Part shown: one piece after another, positions 52,501 through 63,150 of the stretch
How the letters are laid out: the number at the start of each line of letters is the position of its first letter
How positions within the stretch are numbered: position 1 is the first letter of the stretch
Source of the DNA: Trichinella spiralis
Taxonomy: Eukaryota > Nematoda > Enoplea > Trichinellida > Trichinellidae
NCBI GenBank assembly: GCA_000181795.3
Contig: CM012953.1
Coordinates: 8,626,668 to 8,690,667 of the forward strand
DNA: 64,000 bases
Reading direction: 5' to 3'
Notes under the pieces: generated by a model
The model's input: the letters and a program-made list of their open reading frames with translations, nothing else
Database searches by the model: none
What the model was told of the DNA's origin: nothing
Made by a program: the position numbers and the translations under genes

Positions 52501-55062
52501 TCTTGCCTACGGTCCTTATCATACCTTGCCGTCTGAGGCGCCGGATTTCGAGGCGGTCAAGCTGTGGCATTCTTGCAAATCGATTGCCAACGTCAGTGCC
52601 GTTTCAGAGCAGAGCTTCGTTAAAGCCACCCCGGATGGCGGTTCCACTTGCTTCGCCACCAGTCCGGCGGCATGTTCGCCAACACCTGGGAGTGCTTATT
52701 CTGTTCGCCAGTGTCGTGGTCGTCGTTCGTCGGCCAGCAGCACCTCGGTTGCCGTCTTGTCACCGGCTCAACGGTCGTTGAGTGACACCATCGAAGTGAA
52801 CGAATCGTTCGAATCCACTCTTTCAACCCTGGTTGCTGACAAGTAAGTAATTGGTTTTGCTTATTTAAATTTTATATTAATTTTCCCATTGTCCAGTGAA
52901 CAGAGAACGCCAAAACGACGTGCCCCTTTGTCGACTGTGTGCTCTTCTGTTGATGAGGTGTTGAAAATTGAGTTCAACAGGAAAGCTTATCAGAACAGAG
53001 AATCAGACGGCAGACGGCTTTCAATCCGACGTTACGTTGATTTCACACCGAAGGTAGGCGAACACACATATTTCAACATATTTATTCATTCATGCATTGA
53101 TATGTTGTTCATTTTTATCACAGAGACGTAAGTCCAGTGCTTCGAAAAGCAACATATCTGCAATAGAGGGTCCGTCATTGGACAACACGTTCGCGTTTGA
53201 TATCACAGATGTGAATTTTGCCGACGTTCGAATAGCCCAAGATGTGCGTAACCAAACTGAGCAACTTGCAACAGAAAGTTATTGTAGTGTCGTCTATGTG
53301 CTGCACACACTTATATATATATATGTATATACATTTGTCTCCTTTTCTTTCTTTTTCTCAGCTCGTTCCTTTGTGCACCATGAGCATGGAATTGCACGTA
53401 TGCACTCGTGACAATTTTCGTCCTGATCCTCAGTTGGATCCAATTGTCGCAATTTTCTACGCCGTCCATGTGAACGGTCACGACTGTATTGATCACTTCG
53501 GATGTATTGTCGTATCTGAAGAGGAAGCTGCTTTTCGTCAAGTATGAATAGAAAACAAATTAAAAAAAATTACTCGGCATTTTATTTTTAATGTTGTTTT
53601 TTGAATTTGTTCTGCAGCAATTTGCGACCACAATTCAATGCTGTGAACCAGATTTATCAATTTGTGTTCAAACTGAATTCGAGCTTCTGGAACAATTTAG
53701 CAACATTGTTTCGAAGTAAAATATATTTTTTTTGTTTGTTTTGTTTTTCAATTTGTTTGTTATATTGAAATAATTTGTTTGTTAGCTTTGATCCGGACGT
53801 GATTGTCGGTTATGAAATACAGATGCTCTCTTGGGGTTATTTGTTCGAACGTGCTTCATTTCTGGGAATGGACATGTGCACTCGTTGTTCAAGGATTCCT
53901 GGTAAATTTTGCATAGATCAATCTTTGCACACGCACACATTTTGAACATGTTTTTAGACAAAAATAAACAAAGCAGATCATCCAGCGACGATGATTGGTG
54001 GTCAATGGCCAATATACACGTCGCTGGCCGTATTGTACTCAATTTATGGCACATTATGCGTAGTGTGGTATTGTTGTTTTGTGTTTTGTGATTTGCTTAT
54101 TTATTTATTTATTTATTTATTTGTATGTTGGGATTCAAAAAATAGTTTTCATCTCATAGGTGACTCTTGGTATTTACACATTCGAAAACGTGGTATTTCA
54201 TGTTCTTCGCAAGCGTGTTCCATTTTACAGTTTTGAACAGCTCACCCACTGGCACACAACCTCTCATTCTAGGTACAGTTTTAATTGAAACCGTTGTTAG
54301 TATTGAATTATATACCATCTTCATTTTATTTTTGATCTGTGTAATAAATAAATGAATAAATTGATAATTTCAGATGGCGTGTGTATGATTATTATAAGTT
54401 GCGTGTTTGTGCCAATTTGGAAATGTTGATACAACGGGATATTTTAAACCGTACAAGCGAGCTTGCCAGATTATTTGGTATACAGTTTTTTGACGTGCTC
54501 AGCCGAGGTTCTCAGTTTCGTGTCGAATCAATGCTGTTACGAATGACAAAGGCTAGACAATTTGTCTCTTTGTCACCGAATCCTTTCCAACGACGAAGGT
54601 TTATTTAATTATTATATTGTTCAATGAAGTATTTTTATTCTACAATTTTTGTGAATGCAAATTCAAGTGTAGTTAATTTGAGTGCAGAACCAAATTTTTT
54701 AGGTAAAAATTTAATCAACTTTATTTTTCATTGGAGAATTTTAGACAATTTATAGAAGATAATTGGTGATTCATTTAATTAATCATCATTCAGTGTTTAA
54801 ATAGAGTTGACAAAGCATTCATAATTCAAAAGAGTATATTTTTCTGCACAGAATGGAAGCACCGGAATGTTTGCCGCTCAATTTGGAGCCCGAATCTCAG
54901 CTTTACCATGATCCTGTTGTAGTGCTTGATTTTCAATCACTTTATCCGTCCATTTGCATTGCTTACAATTACTGCTACTCGACTTGTCTTGGTAAAGTGA
55001 AAAAATTGCGCAAGTGAGCTATTTTGAAAATGCAACTTTATTTTTTCATCTTCTTGTTTATA

Positions 55063-55117
<55 letters not shown>

Positions 55118-56884
55118 TATTATTATCAGGGCAGACTTGATAACGTTTGGTTGTTCAACACTGTCCGTGCCGAGTGCTTTGTTAGCTAAATTGCGTCCGC
55201 ATTTGAACGTATCCCCTGCAGGGGTGGCTTTTGTCAACTCTGATCTCAGACGTGGCATATTGCCGCAGATGCTCGAAGAAATACTCAGCACTCGTGTCAT
55301 GGTCAAACGATGCATGCAACAATATTCCACGAACAAGGTATTTGCATTTGTTTATTTATTTATTTATTTGTTTTATTTAAATTTTTTATTTGTTTCAAAT
55401 TCAAGCCACTGGTGAAAATTCTCGACTCCCGTCAACTTGGGTTAAAATTGATTGCGAACGTCACTTATGGTTACACGTCGGCCAACTTCAGCGGTCGTAT
55501 GCCTTGCGTGGAGGTGAGCATTACATCGTTGTTGTTGCTGCTGCTGCTGCGCCAATTACAACTTTTATAATTTGTTGCCGATGTTCAGGTGGCGGATAGT
55601 ATTGTGAGTAAAGGTCGAGAAACGTTGGAAAATGCGATTCGATTCGTGAATCGAAATGAAAAATGGAATGCTCGCGTTGTTTACGGAGATACCGACAGGT
55701 GAGAAGGTTTCCCTGTTGAACAGAAAAGCAGAAATAAAGGAAAGCAATTATTTAATGTAAACCAAATTTAAAACAATAACTTAATGTTGTGACAAGGGAA
55801 CAATGAAATTGATTTCACTATTTTACAATGGCAGAAAAAATTGCAAAGTTACATCAAACACTTTTTACTTATTTTTTTGTTAATAATTTTATTAAAATAT
55901 AAGCAGATTAACGTTAATTTAATAAATTTTGCTAAAATGTGAAAATTATTCTACAAATTATGAGCAGATATGAGAAAAAACGAAGTCAAAAGCCCGTTAT
56001 TGTTTATCTTGCTTTGCTTCACCCTTATCATTGCTGGTCGTCTTCGGTTGATCCATCTTCCTCACATTCTCCGTCATTATCATTTGACTGGACTGTTTTG
56101 ATCGCTTGTGCAGCGGCATTGGTTTCTGCATCCTTGCGAGATTGTGTTTTTTGTTCATTAATTTGTTCGTCAGTTGTTTCTTTTCCTTTTGTTGAACTCT
56201 TTCTACTTGTCTTGATCTTTTGATTTTCGAACGGTTTGCTGTACTTCACAGTGATGCACCTGCGAGCGAAGATATCCAGCCTATGATCTTTCTCATCCCA
56301 CAGAAGCTTGGGTTCTGAAATTGGTAGGTCTTCAGGTTTCACTGCTAACAGTACTGTCAAACGATCTGACCGCACTTTGAAATCGTGCTCGTCGACTTTT
56401 GGAAAATAAACTTTTGCCATAGCAAAATCATGCTTTTCGATGTAGCCGTACGTTGGGTTGACGATGATTGCAGAGGGTCTGGTGCTTCTCAAGTGGAACC
56501 CGATGGTAACGTTAGTGGGATTTGTGATTGCAAACTTGATATGTCGCCGTTGTGTACATGACAGCCAGACTTTTATTTCTTGGAACGGAAGGGAAATTTT
56601 TTCCAGCGCTTTGTTGCTGTCTTCTTCTTTTGACATTTTCTCAGCCATTGTATTGCTAGGACAGCCACACTGCTAAGTTGGTTCTACCAAAATAAGCTGT
56701 GAACAGTTGAACTGATGGTACATATACATTGGCTCATGTGTAACTTTGAACTTTTAAATATTTTAAATTGGTTTGTTTTAAAGTGATTTCTATATTTGTT
56801 TAAAAATTTACTTTAAACAAATGTAGGCACAGGTTGATCGTTTTGCAAAGTGTTCAATTTTAATTCTGCAATGTAATTTACTCC

Positions 56885-56923
<39 letters not shown>

Positions 56924-58386
56924 TCGCGCTTTTTGAAAATTGTAAGCATGCTTGTTGGTTTTGTTTTGTCCTGGTTTAATCTTCAAACGAAGATAGATAT
57001 ATTTAAAAGTTTCAGTGTACTCTAATATAATTTCAGTGACAATTCTTATTCAACTAGACTAAACTGAATTTTAGCTTATTTGTATTGCTTCGTGGGATCA
57101 GCAAAGAGAAAGCATTTGCCGTAGGTGCTGAAATTGCTGCGTCTATAACTGAAATGAATCCCTATCCAGTGAAGTTGAAATTTGAAAAAGTGAAATTTGT
57201 CGTATTTTATTTGTTTTCTTTGATCTTAGAATTTATTCTTCTTAGGTTTATTATCCGTGCATTTTACAAACGAAAAAACGTTACGTCGGCTATTCGTACC
57301 AGTCTGTCGATCAAATGACACCGACTTTTGACGCCAAAGGAATCGAAACTGTTCGTCGGGATACTTGCCCTGCTGTTTCTAAAGTATAAGCAGTTGATTT
57401 TGTTCTGCTCTAGATTGTTACTAGTGAAAATGTCTTTCCACAGATACTGGAAAAATCTTTGCGCATACTGTTCGAAACGAACGATATCAACAATGTTCGC
57501 AATTACGTTTGTGAACAATTTCAAAAGATTCTTTCCGGCTCTGTGCCATTGATGGATTTCATTTTTGCCAAAGAATATCGAGGTAAAGCTTATTACAGGC
57601 AAAATGCGAGCGTCCCGTCTCTGCACATAGCAAAGTTGGTTTTTTTTTAATTTTATTTACTTATTTATTCATGTACAGTAATTTAATTTGATGTTCAGGC
57701 GTCGAATGATTCGTGATCATCGTGCAGAGCCGAGAATTCGTGAAAGAGTTCGCTATTTGATTGTATGCGGAGAACCGAAGTGTACATTGATTTCATGCGT
57801 CAAGGAGCCGGAAGAATTTTTGCTGAATCCAGGACTGCGTTTAAATGTAATTTATTATATTGTTCGTCAAATTTCGCCAGCTTTGAATCGATGTTTCAAC
57901 ATGCTTGGTCACGACGCGCTTCGTTGGTTTGAACGAATGCCAAAACGTATCCACTACAGTCGATTGGAACAACGCGATCGTTGGTTTTACGGTAGAATAA
58001 GTGTGGGTGAATTTTGTTCTGTTTAACGTTATTTATTTGTGGTTACAGAAGCGGATAGAAGGGGTCAGCTGACGTTGTCGCAATATTTTCCAGTCAATGC
58101 TTGTCCCGTTTGTAAAATGCCAACAACTTTGTCAGTTTGCAGCAGTTGCAGAGAGGATTCTTTGAACAGTTGTCTGTGCCTTTTGAAAGAGCAAAAACAT
58201 TTGCAACGGTGTTGCTCGAGTTTGATTCGACTGTGCTATGCGTGTAGCAACATTTTGCACAGCCCTGCTGCGATGGTAAATGAAGGCTGCACATCACTGG
58301 ACTGTCCCGTCTATTTCAAACGACAAAGATGCGGACATTTGATTTCTCGCATTCGTGAATGCGGCGATATTTTGGATACGTTTTAA
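49585..58386 (+). CDS. REV3: DNA polymerase zeta catalytic subunit (REV3)
   Basis: B-family translesion polymerase of the nucleus. About 32 exons, roughly 1700 residues (human 3130; the disordered middle is far shorter). N-terminal exons 49585-49753, 49817-50021, 50077-50151, 50193-50283, 50349-50430, 50492-50537, 50598-50680, 50750-50857, 50917-50986, 51047-51099 and 51154-51405 carry VRIVQCDHYM, VPVLRIFG, HGVFPYFFV, FYGYHEN, IDFNLYGMDF and QNPGLKYIW. The part 51406-52842 is acidic and low-complexity, and its small exons are uncertain. The core runs through 52897-53053, 53124-53243, 53362-53541, 53618-53715, 53786-53901, 53958-54067, 54160-54272, 54374-54598, 54852-55013, 55130-55337, 55406-55513, 55589-55698, 57075-57189, 57246-57383, 57444-57634, 57699-57991 and 58049-58386. 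Motif A DFQSLYPS, motif B KLIANVTYGYTSANFSGRMP, motif C YGDTDS, KKRYVGY. Two C-terminal Cys clusters (CPVC...CSSC; CYAC...CTSLDC) for zinc and the iron-sulphur centre that binds accessory subunits. Confidence 0.95.
55059..55127. repeat. ATT microsatellite next to a REV3 splice acceptor
   Basis: About 70 bp of ATT units (one ACT interruption) fill most of the intron between 55014 and 55129 and run into its TTATCAG acceptor. Confidence 0.9.
55676..57068. repeat. Segmental duplication, copy 1 (REV3 motif-C intron)
   Basis: Covers the last bases of the exon ending in YGDTD, the GTGAGA donor, the intron with its MSP gene and most of the intron's 3' end. Matches 59801-61170. The MSP gene and its near flanks are almost identical; the outer edges carry more differences, and the AAT microsatellite near 56887 is longer here. 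Confidence 0.92.
56028..56648 (-). CDS. MSP-domain protein C, nested antisense in a REV3 intron (intronless)
   Basis: 206 residues, one exon, inside REV3 intron 55699-57074 on the opposite strand. MSP domain about residues 14-135: LEKISLPFQEIKVWLS, NPTNVTIGFHLRSTRPS, VNPTYGYIEKHDF, RSDRLTVLLAVKPEDLP and ARRCITVKYSKPF. Then a Lys-rich and Gln/Glu/Asp-rich acidic tail. It differs from the copy at 60153-60773 by only two residues (Asn to Tyr before PTYGYI, Glu to Ala after it). Transcription here would oppose REV3 transcription. Confidence 0.9.
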   Translation of the reverse strand: MAEKMSKEEDSNKALEKISLPFQEIKVWLSCTQRRHIKFAITNPTNVTIGFHLRSTRPSAIIVNPTYGYIEKHDFAMAKVYFPKVDEHDFKVRSDRLTVLLAVKPEDLPISEPKLLWDEKDHRLDIFARRCITVKYSKPFENQKIKTSRKSSTKGKETTDEQINEQKTQSRKDAETNAAAQAIKTVQSNDNDGECEEDGSTEDDQQ

Positions 58387-59800
58387 TTTCTTTTGTATTT
58401 CATTTCAATGGTTTTCACAACGTGAAAATTTAAATATATAAATAACATGAAAAGCATTTTGTAGAACTGATCTGTTGATTGACATTGCAGTACAAAATAA
58501 TTGTGAAATGTAATATTCGAAGTGAGTTTGCTTAAATCAAGAGAAATATAAGCTACTTAATTTTGTGCTAGCTGCAAGTGGCAATTTTATTAAACTACTA
58601 ACTAGGAATTAAAATAAATTTCAGCAACTTGTAATAGATAATCTTATCAATTTTGACATTTTTACTCATCAAAGAAAGCAAACCAAACACGAACGCATAT
58701 ACATAACTACCGCCACTACTGCAGTAAAACAAACATGTAGTAACTGGCTAGGAATCTTACCATCGACAGTCATGTCCAAGACAAATTCCAGATGGACTGC
58801 TTCCAGCAACATATATGTGAAATCCCACACGTAGCTTCTCTTTTCAAACTAGCAGCGTCTTTGCTTCGTTTATCATATCTCAACTTACATTCATAAATGG
58901 TGTGTGTCACCGGTTTGATCAAAGTAGCAAGACGCTGATTCAACTTTGCTAGAAGGCAAGGATTATTGCTCTACCGCAAATGAGATACTTTGAAACGCGA
59001 CCATCCCTTTGACGACACTCCTTCTTGCAGAATGCAATACTTAAAAAGCAGTGCGATTGATCGATCACTGCACGCAGCTGCTGCTCTTGAATTTCACCAA
59101 CTAAAACTACAATTTAGAAAATTTTGAAAAGCCAGCATTTTCTAGCACTTTCAGATCGGATTTATTTTCTAATCTGAAAATTCTGAATTTTTACAGTTTT
59201 GATGTACGATGGATATCATCATCACGTGGAAAATTTTTTTTGAATTCAGCAACATCTTGGTACTTTCCCGTTCTGAATCATATACGATACACTCAGTCTG
59301 AAGGGATCAATTTAACATGCAGCGGTTATTATTATGCGTAAGCATTTCATATTTTTATACGTAAACGTTTTGCGAATGCTCATAACAACAACTTGTCAAA
59401 ACATCATGTGGTATCATGTGTACATGCATGCTATACAAATTTCAATCACCTACAATTTCCGTCTCGAATTTTTATCATCATTTATTAATACTTGAAATTG
59501 ATATGGACGGCATGTAACAAGTAAGAAAATTATGTGTCTACATAACCCTATATCTTGTTGGTGAGGCAGAGGAATTCTCTGATATCAGATACAAATAGTC
59601 GACACCGTAAAGGCCTGATTGGATATTATTCAAATTGCCCTCCGTTTTATCGTCGTCTTTTATGCACTGGATTGACATTAAGATATATGCTGATGTCATT
59701 GTCACCATGCGACTATCATACCAAGCAAAGGCAGTGGTCCCAGTTTTCTTTTCTGTTCGAAAACCCATAGCTCCTCTTCCGCTTATTTTTTTTGCTTGTG
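58387..59800. other. Gene-free stretch between REV3 and the duplicated intron
   Basis: About 1.4 kb with no supported gene. Somewhat less AT-rich than other spacers. Short ORFs near 59555-59826 are not recognisable, though the last few codons (VLYGNTHR) are the decayed REV3 motif-C exon edge carried by the duplication. Confidence 0.5.
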
Positions 59801-61170
59801 TTCTTTACGGCAATACCCACAGGTGAGAAGGTTTTCATTTTCAACAGAAAAGCAGAAATAAAAGAAAGCAATTATTTAATGTAAACCAGATTTGAATCCA
59901 ATAACTTGATGTTGTGATAAGGTAACAATGAAATTGATTTCACCATTTTACAATGGCAGAAAAAATTGCAAAGTTACATCAAACACTTTTTGCTTACTTT
60001 TTTGCTAATAATTTTATTAAAATATAAGCAGATTAACGTTAATTTAATAAATTTTGCTAAAATGTGAAAATTATTCTACAAATTATGAGCAGATATGAGA
60101 AAAAACGAAGTCAAAAGCCCGTTATTGTTTATCTTGCTTTGCTTCACCCTTATCATTGCTGGTCGTCTTCGGTTGATCCATCTTCCTCACATTCTCCGTC
60201 ATTATCATTTGACTGGACTGTTTTGATCGCTTGTGCAGCGGCATTGGTTTCTGCATCCTTGCGAGATTGTGTTTTTTGTTCATTAATTTGTTCGTCAGTT
60301 GTTTCTTTTCCTTTTGTTGAACTCTTTCTACTTGTCTTGATCTTTTGATTTTCGAACGGTTTGCTGTACTTCACAGTGATGCACCTGCGAGCGAAGATAT
60401 CCAGCCTATGATCTTTCTCATCCCACAGAAGCTTGGGTTCTGAAATTGGTAGGTCTTCAGGTTTCACTGCTAACAGTACTGTCAAACGATCTGACCGCAC
60501 TTTGAAATCGTGCTCGTCGACTTTTGGAAAATAAACTTTTGCCATAGCAAAATCATGCTTTGCGATGTAGCCGTACGTTGGGTAGACGATGATTGCAGAG
60601 GGTCTGGTGCTTCTCAAGTGGAACCCGATGGTAACGTTAGTGGGATTTGTGATTGCAAACTTGATATGTCGCCGTTGTGTACATGACAGCCAGACTTTTA
60701 TTTCTTGGAACGGAAGGGAAATTTTTTCCAGCGCTTTGTTGCTGTCTTCTTCTTTTGACATTTTCTCAGCCATTGTATTGCTAGGACAGCCACACTGCTA
60801 AGTTGGTTCTACCAAAATAAGCTGTGAACAGTTGAACTGATGGTACATATACATTGGCTCATGTGTAACTTTGAACTTTTAAATATTTTAAATTGGTTTG
60901 TTTTAAAGTGATTTCTATATTTGTTTAAAAATTTACTTTAAACAGATGCAGGCGCAAGATTTATCATTTTGAAAAGTGCTCAGTTTCAATTCTGCAATGT
61001 AATTTACTCAATAATAATAATAATAAAATCAAGCTTTTTGAAACTTGTGAGCATGTTTGTTGATTTTGTTTTGTTCTGGTTTAATCTTCAAACAAAGATT
61101 GATATACTTAAAAGTTTTAATATACTGTAATATACTTTCAATAACAATTATTATTCAAATGATCAAACTA
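59801..61170. repeat. Segmental duplication, copy 2 (REV3 intron and MSP gene)
   Basis: Begins with TTTACGGCAATACCCACAG followed by GTGAGAAGG, the decayed end of the REV3 motif-C exon and its splice donor, then the whole intron including the MSP gene. Similarity fades near 61170, close to where the REV3 acceptor would lie. Same orientation as copy 1, about 4.1 kb downstream. Confidence 0.92.
60153..60773 (-). CDS. MSP-domain protein D, recent copy of C (intronless)
   Basis: 206 residues, the twin of the gene at 56028-56648, with the same MSP domain and acidic tail. The frame is fully intact and only two residues differ, so either the duplication is very recent, or the gene is under selection or gene conversion, since the flanks of the duplication differ more. 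It lies downstream of REV3 rather than inside it. Confidence 0.9.
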   Translation of the reverse strand: MAEKMSKEEDSNKALEKISLPFQEIKVWLSCTQRRHIKFAITNPTNVTIGFHLRSTRPSAIIVYPTYGYIAKHDFAMAKVYFPKVDEHDFKVRSDRLTVLLAVKPEDLPISEPKLLWDEKDHRLDIFARRCITVKYSKPFENQKIKTSRKSSTKGKETTDEQINEQKTQSRKDAETNAAAQAIKTVQSNDNDGECEEDGSTEDDQQ

Positions 61171-61249
61171 AATTACTGTGCATTACTTGAAATACGAAAT
61201 ACTTGAAAAGTCAAAAATACAAAATCATACAGCAGTCCGGACCTTCCAC

Positions 61250-61612
61250 ACCGGGAAAAAACTTCGATGTCTCACTTGTTCAGCTTATTTGGTAAATACT
61301 GTTTTAGGCGAGGTTTGCCCTTGTGAGGTATCACTTGCTCATCGATGGCCTGTTCTTCATCATTTTCCATTGCAGTGCAATTCTGGCGAAAGGTCTCCAA
61401 AGACGAACGGATTTTGTAAAGATGATCATAAACAGCATGATTTTGTCCAGGATTGCATTTGAATTATCAGTGAAATGAAGGTAGCGAAGCATCTCAAAAA
61501 CCTGTGGTATGGGATGTCCTCCAAGCAAAAACTTTGACTGCAATATATTCTGCAACGTGATCATCCTGAAACACCCATTTTCAGGGAAGTTTTCAAGCCT
61601 GCTAAATTTCAT
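61250..61612 (-). pseudogene. piggyBac-type transposase fragment
   Basis: On the minus strand the frame reads MITLQNILQSKFLLGGHPIP, MLRYLHFTDNSN, and in a shifted frame EEQAIDEQVIPHKGKPRLK then QYLPNKLNK. These are the piggyBac (PGBD) core, with IDEQ holding the first catalytic Asp. It is broken by a frameshift and lacks both ends of the protein. Its 5' end overlaps the left arm of the foldback element, suggesting the element inserted there. Confidence 0.82.
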
Positions 61613-62357
61613 TAGTTGTTGTTGCGATGAATTTTACTAGTTGTTCGGATGTGTACATTTATATATTTTACTTATTTGTATATTTTACTGGTTGTTATTT
61701 TTATGCATTCTACTTGTCAAATTTTGGTTTCTTTTTAATGGTCATTTTTATATTCTAAGCTTTACTATTTATCTTCTATGTATATATATGTATAATAGTA
61801 GTAGATAATTTATAAGTTTAAAAGCTTACTAGAATTTCAAAATTATAAGTTTATTAACAAATTTTCTTGCGGTTTCATTTTTGTGTATAATTATATTCAT
61901 ACAACTGCTGATCAGATCTAAGAAATTCACTTTACTTTATGTTGCATATTGCATGTGTACTATTAAGCATTTTAAAGACCTTGTTTAAAAGTTTGCTTTC
62001 TATCAATTTGTTTCTTAATATGATGAAGTTAAAAATAAGTTTAAATTGAATTTAGAAGTTACAGGTGCTATTAGTAAGAAAGATCACGTGGATTCACCAT
62101 TTCATTGAATTTCATTAAATAATTAATTGTAATTAATTTCACTAAATAAATATTATAAAATAGTAATTTTTTAATATACATATATAATATAGAAGATAAA
62201 TAGTAACGCTTTGAATGTCAGAAAACTGACCATTAAAAAGAAATCAAAATTTGACAAATAGCACGCATTACAATGACAACCAATAAAAATTTAGATTTGC
62301 GACAACGAATAAAACTCATCGCAACAACAACTAATGAATTTTAGCCGGCTTGAAAAC
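61590..62357. mobile_element. Foldback (long inverted-repeat) element
   Basis: Two arms of about 190-205 bp in inverted orientation: left 61590-61797, right 62172-62357. Examples: TTCATTAGTTGTTGTTGCGATG at the left is mirrored near 62312-62340; GTCAAATTTTGGTTTC is mirrored by the bases around 62245-62262; CTATTTATCTTCTAT is mirrored at 62188-62202. About 375 bp of AT-rich loop lies between. No coding capacity; fits a MITE or foldback transposon. Confidence 0.82.
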
Positions 62358-62919
62358 CAATGAAATTTAGAACCCATCAAATGTTGAGCGGCGTGCCTTT
62401 GAAGTCAAAACCGAGAGTCACCAATCCATTTTCAGAACAATGCCCATAAACTGGATCATGTGGTCACTAAGAAACGGGATCTTTCAGTTTCCCTGATATA
62501 TACCATCCCCTTTGGACTTTTCTGCCATGTTATCATTGTATTTCATTGTCACTAATAATTGCTTGAAGTATTCGAACAGATCCCGTATCTTGTCTACGTT
62601 TAAATGAACCGCAGCATGATATCTACATACTAAAATGAACGTTTACTTTTGAAGCTCATCATCCAACATGTCACCGACAGTTTGTTTCCGGTGTTACTTT
62701 ATCCATGTCCAGGATTTACTGATGTCCACTGGAACACTGTCCACTGAGCTTTCTGATAAAGATCATCAGGTGCGATTACTTGTTCTTCGTCTCTCAGTGT
62801 CTGGTTCTGAGATGTCTGCATCAGGAAACCCGCTGACTTCAACAACACGACCACCAAATCTATTTGTCCGTACTTTCCGCTCTGCACCCATGTGATGATT
62901 CGTGAATAAGCACGTCAAA
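62358..62919. other. Unassigned stretch, possibly retroelement-derived
   Basis: Less AT-rich than the DNA around it. Short frames on the minus strand (62699-62915) could continue the gag-like relic to the right, but I recognise no motif. Confidence 0.35.
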
Positions 62920-63150
62920 ACTCAAGGGATATCAAATGCTTGATCAGGACTGACGTTGAAATAATAATGAGCCTCTTCCAACTGCAGTTGCAAATCTAAC
63001 AAATTGTCACGGAACGCCATCACTTCCTAGAGTAGTTCCCGGATGACATCAGGATGCGACGCTTCTTCGCAGAGTTACATCAGTTGATCGACCATACCTT
63101 GAAGTTTCGCCCTTCGAACTTCTACTTTGTTCACCAAAGTCTCGGCCTAC
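62920..63150 (-). pseudogene. Gag-like retrotransposon fragment
   Basis: Minus-strand frame with two stops encodes a helical, charged stretch (NKVEVRRAKLQGMVDQL, later FRDNLLDLQLQLEEAHYYF), similar in character to the N-terminal coiled coil of BEL/Pao Gag proteins. GC content is higher than around it. The family is a guess from composition. Confidence 0.35.
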
